Assembly: GCA_964460935.1 (NCBI GenBank)
Contig: CAYWSM010000086.1
Coordinates: forward strand, 1 to 10,568
DNA length: 10,568 bases
Direction of reading: 5' to 3'
DNA from: DATMXP01 sp964460935
Lineage (GTDB): Bacteria; Acidobacteriota; Terriglobia; Terriglobales; Acidobacteriaceae
Numbering within the stretch: the first letter of the stretch is position 1; each line of letters starts with the position of its first letter. The notes below the pieces were generated by a model. It was not told the DNA's origin. It saw nothing but the letters and a program-made list of their open reading frames with translations, and searched no databases. Positions 1-6,230 of the stretch are shown here, piece after piece. Made by a program: the position numbers and the translations under genes.

Positions 1-68
1 CGAGCCGCTAAAGCTCCCGCTCCAACCGTAACTGCGAGTACAACTGCGATAAGGGTTTTCTTCTGCAT
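1..68 (-). CDS. N-terminus of an exported protein, cut by the window edge
   Basis: The minus strand opens with ATG at 68-66 and stays open to the window edge, giving 22 complete codons: MQKKTLIAVVLAVTVGAGAL followed by AAR. This has the shape of a Sec signal peptide: two lysines, then an alanine/valine/leucine-rich core with small residues near a possible cleavage site. A Shine-Dalgarno-like GGAG lies at 74-77 on the minus strand, about 7 bases before the ATG. The mature protein lies outside the window, so no function can be given. It lies 102 bases downstream of the tRNA-Leu gene on the same strand. A short perfect palindrome sits just upstream of its ribosome binding site. Confidence 0.6.
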   Translation of the reverse strand, partial: MQKKTLIAVVLAVTVGAGALAA

Positions 69-83
69 CTGGGTTCTCCACAA

Positions 84-99
84 CCGATCCTGTGATCGG
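84..99. promoter_or_regulatory. Perfect palindrome in the leader of the partial exported gene
   Basis: CCGATC (84-89) and GATCGG (94-99) form a perfect 6-bp inverted repeat around the loop CTGT. It lies 16-31 bases upstream of the start codon of the minus-strand gene ending at 68. It could be an operator half-site pair or a small hairpin in the 5' untranslated region next to the ribosome binding site. There is no U-tract, so it is not an obvious terminator of the tRNA upstream. Confidence 0.3.
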
Positions 100-170
100 A
101 CCGTTGTACCCATATAAACGCAAAAAACAGGCAGACGAATGTAAGGAAGTGTCAGGGAGAATAGAAAGGA

Positions 171-255
171 TGGTGCGAAAGGGGGGACTCGAACCCCCAC
201 GGTTTTACCCGCCAGATCCTAAGTCTGGTGCGTCTGCCAATTCCGCCACTTTCGC
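171..255 (-). tRNA. tRNA-Leu(UAG), CCA encoded
   Basis: On the minus strand the 85-base sequence folds as a class II tRNA. The acceptor stem is GCGAAAG (255-249) paired with CTTTCGC (181-175), then discriminator A (174) and an encoded CCA (173-171). The anticodon stem is CCAGA/TCTGG around the loop CTTAGGA, so the anticodon is TAG (221-219), reading CUA-type leucine codons. A long variable arm (GCGGGTAAAACCGT) fits tRNA-Leu. The T arm is GGGGG-TTCGAGT-CCCCC and the D arm contains TGGCAGA. Every position expected of tRNA-Leu is intact. Confidence 0.97.
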
Positions 256-280
256 ACTGCTCACTCGCGGAAGCAACGAG

Positions 281-310
281 TGTATATCGAATTATGCGGG
301 GCAACGACAA
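281..310 (-). promoter_or_regulatory. Candidate promoter of tRNA-Leu
   Basis: Reading the minus strand, TTGTCG (310-305) is followed after 18 bases by TATACA (286-281). Each box matches the sigma-70 consensus at four of six positions. The implied start, around 275, is about 20 bases before the mature tRNA 5' end, which is a normal leader length. The assignment rests only on consensus matching. Confidence 0.4.
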
Positions 311-532
311 TTGTAGCGCGTTTAACGGGTCAAATCAGGTCCGGAATTTACTTCTAGCTCACAGGGCGTCATTAACATTGCAAACCGATTGATGCTCGTC
401 CCGGGGGTGCCTGTACCATTGATTCGCCGCAGGTCCCGATGGGTCTTTACTTGCCTGTTTTGAGTCGTTCAGACTAAACATGCTCGCATACGCGCTACAA
501 TCGATCCACGCCACCGAAGGAGGACACTGTAG

Positions 533-1078
533 ATGAAATTACATTTCTTGCCTCGCCTGCTCGCGCTGTTCGTAGTTCTGGCCTGTACGTCGCCAGCATG
601 GTCGCAGAACATCGTGTCGTGCAACTCTGACGACATGGGATACCACACGTGTAATATCGGCCCTAACCGCGGCGTTACCCTATACCGCCAGCATAGCGAT
701 GCGCAGTGCATCCAGGGCCAGACGTACGGCGTTCGCGGACAGCAGCTCTGGGTGAACCGCGGATGCCGCGCTGAATTTCAGGTAAACACCAGTGGCGGAG
801 GCCGTCGCGGCTGGAACAATGGGCACAATAATTACGGTAATAATGGCTACGGCAACGGCGGCTACGGCGGCAGTGCCCGCACCGTGACCTGCTCGTCGGA
901 CGACATGCATCGTCACACTTGCGATGTTGGGCCGAATGGCGGAATTCGCCTGATTCGGCAGCGCAGCGATGCGCGTTGCGATTTCAATCGCACGTACGGC
1001 TTTAACCGGAATCAGATCTGGGTTGACCGCGGATGCCGCGCCGATTTCGAAGTGAGCCCCCAGGGTCACCGTAGATAA
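533..1078 (+). CDS. Secreted protein with two DUF3011 domains
   Basis: This 181-residue protein has an N-terminal signal sequence (residues 1 to about 24, ending in SPAWS). After it come two copies of a module of about 58 residues, at roughly 27-84 and 117-174. Each module starts VxC-S-DDM, carries the sequence R-SDA-C, and ends in W-V-RGCRA-F-V, the signature I associate with DUF3011. Cysteines fall at 30, 40, 59, 78 and again at 120, 130, 149, 168: identical spacing, so two disulfides per module are likely. The linker (85-116) is rich in Gly, Asn and Tyr. AAGGAGG at 517-523, 9 bases before the ATG, fixes the start. TACAAT at 496-501 could be a -10 box, but no good -35 is visible. Cys18 after VLA could instead be a lipidation site, though Arg8 makes a poor lipobox context. 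DUF3011 has no established biochemical function that I know of; it is probably periplasmic or surface-exposed. Confidence 0.88.
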   Translation: MKLHFLPRLLALFVVLACTSPAWSQNIVSCNSDDMGYHTCNIGPNRGVTLYRQHSDAQCIQGQTYGVRGQQLWVNRGCRAEFQVNTSGGGRRGWNNGHNNYGNNGYGNGGYGGSARTVTCSSDDMHRHTCDVGPNGGIRLIRQRSDARCDFNRTYGFNRNQIWVDRGCRADFEVSPQGHRR

Positions 1079-1114
1079 GCAGCGGATTTCTCCGCCAATT
1101 ACATTCATAAACAA

Positions 1115-1143
1115 CAAAGCCTCGTCATTTCGACGAGGCTTTG
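1115..1143. terminator. Bidirectional hairpin terminator between convergent genes
   Basis: CAAAGCCTCGTC (1115-1126) and GACGAGGCTTTG (1132-1143) form a perfect 12-bp stem around a 5-base loop. It lies 36 bases after the stop of the DUF3011 gene and 16 bases beyond the stop of the minus-strand Fe-S carrier gene. On the minus strand the stem runs into TTTGTTGTTTAT, a fair U-rich tail. On the plus strand the tail is weaker (CTTTGAACTTT). It probably ends both transcripts. Confidence 0.85.
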
Positions 1144-1159
1144 AACTTTCGGCAAGCGG

Positions 1160-1531
1160 TTAGACGCTGAAGGACGATCCGCAACCGCAGGTGCTTCTGA
1201 CGTTCGGGTTCTCGAACTTGAAGCCTGCGCCTTCGAGCGTTTCGACGTAATCGACTGTCGCGCCATTGAGGTACATCATGGAGGTGGCGTCAACGAAGAC
1301 TTTGAGGCCGTCGATGTCGAGGACCTTGTCCATCATGCCGGCGCCGTTCTCGAATGACATCGAGTACGAGAAGCCGGAGCATCCGCCGCCGACTACGCCA
1401 ACGCGCAGACCAGCGGGAACAGGATTCTGCTGCGCCATGATCTCTTTTACCTTGGCCACGGCGGTTGGGGTCATGTTAACCGGTTGTGTCTTTGGAACTG
1501 TGCCGATGGTCGGCGTTTCGGTCGTTGCCAT
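1160..1531 (-). CDS. erpA: A-type iron-sulfur cluster carrier (ErpA/IscA/HesB family)
   Basis: This 123-residue protein covers the whole HesB/IscA fold after a 16-20 residue polar N-terminal extension. The three invariant cluster-binding cysteines are present: Cys51 in GGGCSGFSY, and Cys115 and Cys117 in STCGCGSSFSV at the C-terminus. The C-terminal sequence STCGCGSSFS is close to that of E. coli ErpA, so I prefer that name over IscA, but A-type carriers overlap and the name is a best guess. The role known for the family is to accept Fe-S clusters from a scaffold and pass them to apo-enzymes in the cytoplasm. No other isc or suf gene is in the window, so it is a detached single gene. AGGAG lies about 8 bases before the ATG on the minus strand. 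An extended -10 promoter lies just upstream and a hairpin terminator just downstream, which makes it monocistronic. Confidence 0.93.
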   Translation of the reverse strand: MATTETPTIGTVPKTQPVNMTPTAVAKVKEIMAQQNPVPAGLRVGVVGGGCSGFSYSMSFENGAGMMDKVLDIDGLKVFVDATSMMYLNGATVDYVETLEGAGFKFENPNVRSTCGCGSSFSV

Positions 1532-1560
1532 TCCTCTTCTCCTAAAAGGATCCTGGGCGG

Positions 1561-1569
1561 ATTATAGCA
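1561..1569 (-). promoter_or_regulatory. Extended -10 promoter of the Fe-S carrier gene
   Basis: The minus strand reads TGCTATAAT from 1569 to 1561: a perfect TATAAT box with the upstream TGn extension. The expected start near 1554 leaves a leader of about 22 bases that contains the AGGAG ribosome binding site. The -35 region (GGGTCG) is poor, which is normal for an extended -10 promoter. Confidence 0.6.
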
Positions 1570-1752
1570 CTTCGAGGGTTGCCCGACCCGCCTAAATGGC
1601 CAGGTATGCGAACCCAGTATCCAATAAATAGGATGAAAATCAGGGGCTTAGGGTCGCAGAAAAGCATAGATCCTTCGTCAGACTGGCGTCCTCCCCATGA
1701 CGCCTTGGGCGGAGGTACATAGTGCCCGAACGTAGCTACTTGGGAATAGAGA

Positions 1753-1758
1753 TATAAT
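1753..1758 (+). promoter_or_regulatory. Candidate -10 box of the small membrane protein gene
   Basis: TATAAT matches the sigma-70 -10 consensus exactly. A start near 1765 would leave a leader of about 88 bases before the ATG at 1853. I could not find a convincing -35 box 16-18 bases upstream (ACGTAG or similar), and there is no TGn extension, so the call is moderate. Confidence 0.4.
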
Positions 1759-1852
1759 GCACGCAAGGCCCCTCCTACCCGTCCCTGCGTCAGTGGGGAT
1801 TCGCGGGGATAGAGTATGCGGGACCGCTCCAATCGCGAATGCGAGGTGGCGC

Positions 1853-2128
1853 ATGTCCTCAACGCTGGAGATGCTGCTCATAGTCTGGGGCGTTCTGACA
1901 GCCCTTCTGTTGATCCTTCTGATTTACCGCAGCACCCTTTCCATGCATGAAGAAGACCGGATTTATCTGGACGATGCCGAGGTCCACATGCAGCGAGAGC
2001 AGGATGAGATTCACGCAAAGATGAATCGCATCGTGTGGCCGGTGCGCGTGCTGGGTGGCGCGTCGGCATTGCTGTTGCTGGTAAGTGCCGGAGTCTGGAT
2101 CTACGAAGGTTGGAGCCGGGTGCAATAA
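1853..2128 (+). CDS. Small two-pass membrane protein of unknown function
   Basis: This 91-residue protein has two clear hydrophobic segments, at about residues 6-25 (LEMLLIVWGVLTALLLILLI) and 65-84. They are separated by a charged, mostly acidic segment of about 40 residues that is probably helical (HEEDRIYLDDAEVHMQREQDE). The reading frame extends upstream to 1757, but I chose ATG 1853. GAGGTG at 1843-1848 lies directly before it, the residues before it look non-coding, and the first membrane segment begins soon after. By charge, the loop could face either side. I do not recognise a named family; small membrane proteins of this shape are common as hypothetical proteins. It converges on rimO and appears to be transcribed alone. 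Confidence 0.72.
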   Translation: MSSTLEMLLIVWGVLTALLLILLIYRSTLSMHEEDRIYLDDAEVHMQREQDEIHAKMNRIVWPVRVLGGASALLLLVSAGVWIYEGWSRVQ

Positions 2129-2133
2129 AGCCC

Positions 2134-2222
2134 GCGGACAATGAAGTGGCACGGCTGGATGGGGTGAGTCCAGCCCGAGGGAGAAGTGTGTGTGAAAAGC
2201 GAGACCCCTCGCAACTGTCCGC
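2134..2222. other. Nested inverted repeats between convergent genes (possible three-way junction)
   Basis: Three inverted repeats nest without overlapping. The outer one is GCGGACA (2134-2140) with TGTCCGC (2216-2222). The first inner one is GGCTGGA (2153-2159) with TCCAGCC (2169-2175). The second inner one follows immediately: CGAGGG (2176-2181) with CCCTCG (2206-2211). Together they could fold as a three-way junction spanning almost the whole gap between the membrane protein gene and rimO. No U-tract follows on either strand, so this is not a classical intrinsic terminator, though it may still help stop convergent transcription. Confidence 0.4.
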
Positions 2223-3742
2223 TACAACAGACGAGCGACGAGGTCGTAAGCGTGGGACTCGGTGATCTCGCAGCGGTGGAACTGACCAGGCTGAATGTCC
2301 TCGTGATCGCCGAAGTCGTTGATGAAGACCTTGCCGTCAATCTCCGGGGCATGCATTTCGGTGCGCCCTTCCCAAAGCAGATCGGATTCGGATGATGGCC
2401 CTTCGATGAGGATGTCGAATTGACGTCCGACGAGGGATTTCTTTGCCTTCCGGCTGATCTGCTTTTGGATCGACATCAGCTTCTTCGCCCGGGTGTTGAT
2501 CTCTTTCGGCGCTAACTGGTGGTCGAGATGATGAGCTTTCGCGCCTTCCTGGTCGGAGTAAGCGAACGCCCCAAGCCAATCGAACTTCGCGGCTTTGACA
2601 AAATCGCAGAGTTCGGCGAAGTCCTTCTCGGCTTCTCCAGGGAATCCGACGATGAAGGAACTGCGAAGGGTGAGGTTGGGGATGGTGGCGCGCATCTTCT
2701 CAATCGATTGCAGGAAGATGTCGCTTCCAGCGCCACGTTTCATAAGCTTCAAAACATTGGGCGAAGCGTGCTGGAGCGGGACATCGATGTAGGAGCAGAC
2801 CTTGTCGTGCTTCGCAATAGTATCCAGTAACTTTCCCGTTACCTTGTTGGGATAAGCATACAGAAAGCGTACCCAGCAGAGACCTTCGATTTGCGCGAGC
2901 TTTTCAAGCAGGAGCGCGAGTCCATCTTTCAAGCCGAGGTCTTCGCCGTAGCAGGTAGTGTCCTGGCCGATGAGCGTGATTTCCCGTACGCCGGAGCGCG
3001 CCAAGTGTTCGGCTTCGGCGACGACGGATTCGAATCGGCGCGAGCGAAATTTGCCACGAAGCTGCGGGATGATGCAGAAGGTGCAGGGGTGATCGCAACC
3101 TTCGGCGATCTTGATGTAAGCCGTGTGCTTCGGGGTGGCAAGGATGCGCGGTGTGTCTTCGTCGTAGAGATAGTTGGGGAGATCGGCGATGGCGCCGTCC
3201 CATTCGGTGCGAGCAAAACGTCCGGATTGCTCGCGGGCATCGCCTTCGGGCCGGGAGTTGAGGACGACTAGGTCAGAAGCCGGACGGGCTTGGAAGCCCG
3301 GCCCCACATCTTGTGATCCTTTGGTGGGCACGACACCTGTGGCGCCCAATATCTGTACCAACTCTCCCGTGCCGACGACGGCATCAACTTCGGGAATGTC
3401 TTTCTGGATCTCTTTGCGATAACGCTCGACCAGGCATCCGGCGACCACAACTCGTTTTGCGTTGCCGGTCTTCTTGTGCTCGACCATTTCCAGGATGGTG
3501 TTGACGGATTCCTGCTGGGCGGAGTCGATGAACGAACAGGTATTGACGACGATGACATCAGCGTCCTCGGCGCGCGGGGTGAGTTCGGCGCCGGCACGGG
3601 CGAGCAGACCCATCATGACCTCGGAATCAACGAGGTTCTTGGGGCATCCCAGCGAGACAAAACCGACTTTGGTGGCCTTCGGCTTGGACTCGGTTTCAGG
3701 CTGGGGGGATACAGTGAGCGTTACGTCGGACATGCAGTTCAT
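2222..3742 (-). CDS. rimO: Ribosomal protein S12 methylthiotransferase RimO
   Basis: RimO is a radical SAM enzyme that adds a methylthio group to an aspartate of ribosomal protein S12 (Asp89 in E. coli, known for the family). The 506 residues show the three expected domains. The N-terminal MTTase domain (about 25-135) has Cys33 (SLGCPKN), Cys69 (NTCSF) and Cys103 (AGCLVERY), which bind one cluster. The radical SAM domain has CDHPCTFC (Cys216, 220, 223). A C-terminal TRAM domain spans about 438-505. The TLRSSFIVGFPGE and YIDVPLQHAS blocks are typical. It is longer than the usual 430-450 residues because of an N-terminal extension and an insertion of about 45 residues (about 140-186) between the first two domains. 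The start is uncertain: ATG 3742 and ATG 3733 both lack a good ribosome binding site. It lies 135 bp downstream of the transglutaminase gene on the same strand. Confidence 0.95.
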   Translation of the reverse strand: MNCMSDVTLTVSPQPETESKPKATKVGFVSLGCPKNLVDSEVMMGLLARAGAELTPRAEDADVIVVNTCSFIDSAQQESVNTILEMVEHKKTGNAKRVVVAGCLVERYRKEIQKDIPEVDAVVGTGELVQILGATGVVPTKGSQDVGPGFQARPASDLVVLNSRPEGDAREQSGRFARTEWDGAIADLPNYLYDEDTPRILATPKHTAYIKIAEGCDHPCTFCIIPQLRGKFRSRRFESVVAEAEHLARSGVREITLIGQDTTCYGEDLGLKDGLALLLEKLAQIEGLCWVRFLYAYPNKVTGKLLDTIAKHDKVCSYIDVPLQHASPNVLKLMKRGAGSDIFLQSIEKMRATIPNLTLRSSFIVGFPGEAEKDFAELCDFVKAAKFDWLGAFAYSDQEGAKAHHLDHQLAPKEINTRAKKLMSIQKQISRKAKKSLVGRQFDILIEGPSSESDLLWEGRTEMHAPEIDGKVFINDFGDHEDIQPGQFHRCEITESHAYDLVARLL

Positions 3743-3795
3743 CTATTTTAGCAGCCTTACAGTGCAACATCGGCTTGAGTTGAAGATCTTTCACC

Positions 3796-3830
3796 ACGGA
3801 TTTGGCGAATGAGACGGATTTTCGCGGATT
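3796..3830. repeat. Degenerate ACGGATT repeats
   Basis: ACGGATTT (3796-3803), ACGGATTTT (3814-3822) and GCGGATT (3824-3830) recur within 35 bp, in the gap between the TgpA-like gene and rimO. The sequence (CACCACGGATTT ... GAGACGGATTTTCGCGG) resembles dispersed intergenic repeats built on ACGGATT that I recall from several phyla. Only this copy is seen in the window. Confidence 0.4.
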
Positions 3831-3877
3831 ATTTTGAGAGTTTGAAGACCCAGTTCGCCGCAGCAGTGGTGCGGTCC

Positions 3878-6097
3878 CTAATCCTTCTTAGTTCCGGCGA
3901 TCTCTTCGTACAACTCTGGCAGTTGCTCGGCGTCGGGGGCGGACTCACCGAAGCGGGCGCGTTCGTAGCGTTCGGTGAAGCGGGAGACGGCGTCCTGAAG
4001 TTGCCGTTCGGGGATGGCTTTGACGAACTCAGAGGGCGTTTGCGTGGGCGTTTTGACGTAGCCCTGCCAGGCTACGCGTTTGAGCATACGCGAGTACCAG
4101 ATGCTGGCTGCCTGTTGGGGAGCCCGGGAAGGGCGGCGAGCAATGGCACGGCGATGAAGCGTCCGCAGGATGAACCGCAGATTCCACAGGATAACCGCGA
4201 GCAACGCAACGGCGACAAGCGTGACTATTCCGGTACGCGGATCATGCGTAACCCTGTCGTTAAGATTGCGGGCTCGTTTAACAAGGGTCATGTATTTCAG
4301 GCGCAGCCACCGGCGGAGATCGAACGCGGTCCGTTGAGCCTTAGTGACGGTGCTGAGCGTCAGCGAGCGTTGGTGGCCGAAGTCGTAGTTGACGACCCAC
4401 TCGCGCCAGAATTCCTGGGCGGCGTCGAGGTAAAGGCGCATGCGGCTCCAGGTGGTGACTTCCGGCAACGCTTCCCCCGGCGTGGGATCGAAGGAGTACC
4501 AGCCAACGCTGGGGATGTAAGCCTCTACCCAGGTATGAGCATTGCGGGCACGAACAATGTAGCTGCCCGTGAGATCGTTGTACTCGCCGTTGCGGAATCC
4601 GTTCACGATCCGCGATGGGATGCCGATCGACCGGAGCATGACAGCCATGGTCGAGGCGAAGTATTCGCAGTGTCCGCGTTTGCGGACGAACAGGAAATCC
4701 GCAATCGGATCTTGCGGAATGCGATCGGGAAGCTGCAACGTGTAGGCGAAGTTTTCCCGCAGGTACTGTTCGATGGCGGCGGCGCGGTCGTAATCGGTAT
4801 GTGCGGAAGCGGTGACCTGGTGGGCAAGTTCGCCGACACGTGGATCGAGTTTTGGCGGCAGATTGGTGTAAAGAATCGCGAATCCCGCCGGATACTTGCC
4901 CGACTGCGAACGTAGCTTCTTGGCGGACGGTTGAAATATCTGAGAAACCGCCTCGTAGCTTTCGGTGAGGTGATTGCGGTCGGTGTTCGAGATGGAGCCG
5001 TTGTCGTCGATGGAGATTTCGCGGAAGCGCCCTCCTAGCTCGATCGGGACCGGCGCGAGAAAGACAATGTTGGTCCCTAGAGGCTCGATGACGACTTTAT
5101 AGCGAAGCATGCTGAATTCGCTTGGGCTGGGAATCTGGGCCGGCAGATTCAATTTGCGAACCTCGATGCGCCGGAGCATGTATCGGCCGGAGTAGGACTC
5201 CTGTTCCTCAAGACTGTTGGCCTCGTTGCTCCATCTCTTGCCGTCGAAGACGGTGAGTGCCATGCCGCGCCATTTCAGATCGGGATCGACCGGCTGATCG
5301 GTTTGAATGTGCATGACGACCTGCTCGGTTTGCTGAATGCGTCCGATGGTGCCGAGATTGACGTTGTCGCTGAAGCCGGTGACTACATCGCTGTGCGGGC
5401 CGAAACTGCTGAGATACCCGGCAGAGAAACGCGGAAGCATGAAGAACAGAACCCCAGACCCAACAACGATGGCCAGCACAATCATCAACGCATTGCCGGA
5501 GAGCGAGATGGCGAGGCGGCGTTCGGTGTGAGGCGCAGCAGGGGATTGGCCGTAGTGCTTCGAGTTCTTCAGAGAGCGGCGGATCTCCATGCTGACGAAC
5601 GTATTTACCGCGAGCAATGTGAAGAGAACGAATGATGCGAAGAAGACCGAATCTACGGTCAGCACGGAGGCCGCAAGCACAGCTAGAAAGGCGAGAACGG
5701 CAAGGTAAATGTAGTCGCGTTCTCGCTGGATGGAAAAGATCTTGACGACAAGGCTAAAGAGAACAAGGTGGACGCTCGCCGTAACGTATGTGCCGCTGAC
5801 GAGAAACAGATCAACGGCGAATACCAGCACATAGACCAGCGTCAGGTAGTTTGCCCATTTGTCGGGGATCTTGAAGTCGCTGTTCTTGATCAGCAGGTAT
5901 CCACGGATAACCAGCGCGATAGCGACAAAGGCGACGGAGAGGGGATCGAGGCGTCCGGTAGAGAAAAGCGTGGCGAACCCAACCGTGATGAGCAAAAAAA
6001 GCGAAACCTGGAAATAGCGCTCCACAATCGCGGCAATATCGCGGGTGTGTTTGCTGGGAGCACTCATCAGGCCCAGAGGATGGGTGGAGTCAGCCAC
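3878..6097 (-). CDS. TgpA-like membrane transglutaminase (DUF3488, transglutaminase, DUF4129)
   Basis: This 739-residue protein has the full TgpA architecture. The N-terminal DUF3488 region has five or six membrane helices (about 28-170), and another helix lies at about 202-221. A soluble extracytoplasmic segment follows, then a transglutaminase-like domain with an intact triad: Cys477 (RGHCEYFAS), His521 (NAHTWVEAY) and Asp537 (FDPTPG). One more helix lies at about 623-640, and a cytoplasmic DUF4129 tail at about 660-735 ends in FTERYERARFG. Known relatives include Pseudomonas TgpA, whose natural substrate is unsettled; a role in the envelope is inferred. The usual partners MoxR ATPase and DUF58 protein are absent from the window. 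The start is uncertain: GTG 6097 and the in-frame ATG 6067 (residue 11) both lack a clear Shine-Dalgarno. It lies upstream of rimO on the same strand, with a 135-bp gap. Confidence 0.92.
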   Translation of the reverse strand: MADSTHPLGLMSAPSKHTRDIAAIVERYFQVSLFLLITVGFATLFSTGRLDPLSVAFVAIALVIRGYLLIKNSDFKIPDKWANYLTLVYVLVFAVDLFLVSGTYVTASVHLVLFSLVVKIFSIQRERDYIYLAVLAFLAVLAASVLTVDSVFFASFVLFTLLAVNTFVSMEIRRSLKNSKHYGQSPAAPHTERRLAISLSGNALMIVLAIVVGSGVLFFMLPRFSAGYLSSFGPHSDVVTGFSDNVNLGTIGRIQQTEQVVMHIQTDQPVDPDLKWRGMALTVFDGKRWSNEANSLEEQESYSGRYMLRRIEVRKLNLPAQIPSPSEFSMLRYKVVIEPLGTNIVFLAPVPIELGGRFREISIDDNGSISNTDRNHLTESYEAVSQIFQPSAKKLRSQSGKYPAGFAILYTNLPPKLDPRVGELAHQVTASAHTDYDRAAAIEQYLRENFAYTLQLPDRIPQDPIADFLFVRKRGHCEYFASTMAVMLRSIGIPSRIVNGFRNGEYNDLTGSYIVRARNAHTWVEAYIPSVGWYSFDPTPGEALPEVTTWSRMRLYLDAAQEFWREWVVNYDFGHQRSLTLSTVTKAQRTAFDLRRWLRLKYMTLVKRARNLNDRVTHDPRTGIVTLVAVALLAVILWNLRFILRTLHRRAIARRPSRAPQQAASIWYSRMLKRVAWQGYVKTPTQTPSEFVKAIPERQLQDAVSRFTERYERARFGESAPDAEQLPELYEEIAGTKKD

Positions 6098-6163
6098 AGA
6101 GACATTATCTATTCATTTAGCGGGTAGGTCACTGACCATTGGGTCATCGGCCAAGGTATGTCT

Positions 6164-6200
6164 CAGATTGAAGAAAACCAGATTGCAAGTTCCAGATTGC
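6164..6200. repeat. Three near-tandem CAGATTG repeats upstream of the TgpA-like gene
   Basis: CAGATTG occurs at 6164-6170, 6179-6185 and 6193-6199; the last two are both CCAGATTGC (6178-6186, 6192-6200). Spacing is 15 then 14 bases, about one and a half helical turns. They lie 65-100 bases upstream of the TgpA-like start codon. They might be a repeated binding site; chance is also possible. Confidence 0.3.
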
Positions 6201-6230
6201 GAAATTGAACGGGGGAGCGGCGATGTCGCT

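Larger units (their letters stand above)
1532..1852. other. Divergent intergenic region with two promoters
   Basis: This 321-bp stretch separates the minus-strand Fe-S carrier gene from the plus-strand 91-residue membrane protein gene. It holds one good -10 element for each gene (listed separately). Between them, 1665-1704 (CATAGATCCTTCG to GATGACGCC) looks like a degraded intergenic repeat with a small GGCGTC/GACGCC hairpin (1685-1690 with 1699-1704). The plus-strand leader has a 7-bp inverted repeat, ATTCGCG (1799-1805) with CGCGAAT (1834-1840), just before the ribosome binding site. No coding sequence in it looks genuine. Confidence 0.6.

Noticed and set aside
680..1117. A minus-strand open frame of 145 codons opposite the DUF3011 gene.
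   Set aside because: It is antisense to a well-supported secreted protein, is alanine/valine/isoleucine-rich in the way reverse frames often are, and runs into the terminator region.
1542..1862. A minus-strand open frame of 106 codons in the gap between the Fe-S carrier and membrane protein genes.
   Set aside because: It spans both promoters, has no good ribosome binding site and its translation looks random.
2891..3271. A plus-strand open frame of 126 codons opposite rimO.
   Set aside because: It lies inside the conserved RimO coding region in antisense and shows no recognisable motif.
3809..4915. A plus-strand open frame of 368 codons.
   Set aside because: It is antisense to the TgpA-like gene, whose domains and catalytic triad are unmistakable. 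The frame is a by-product of GC-rich codon use and its translation shows no domain.
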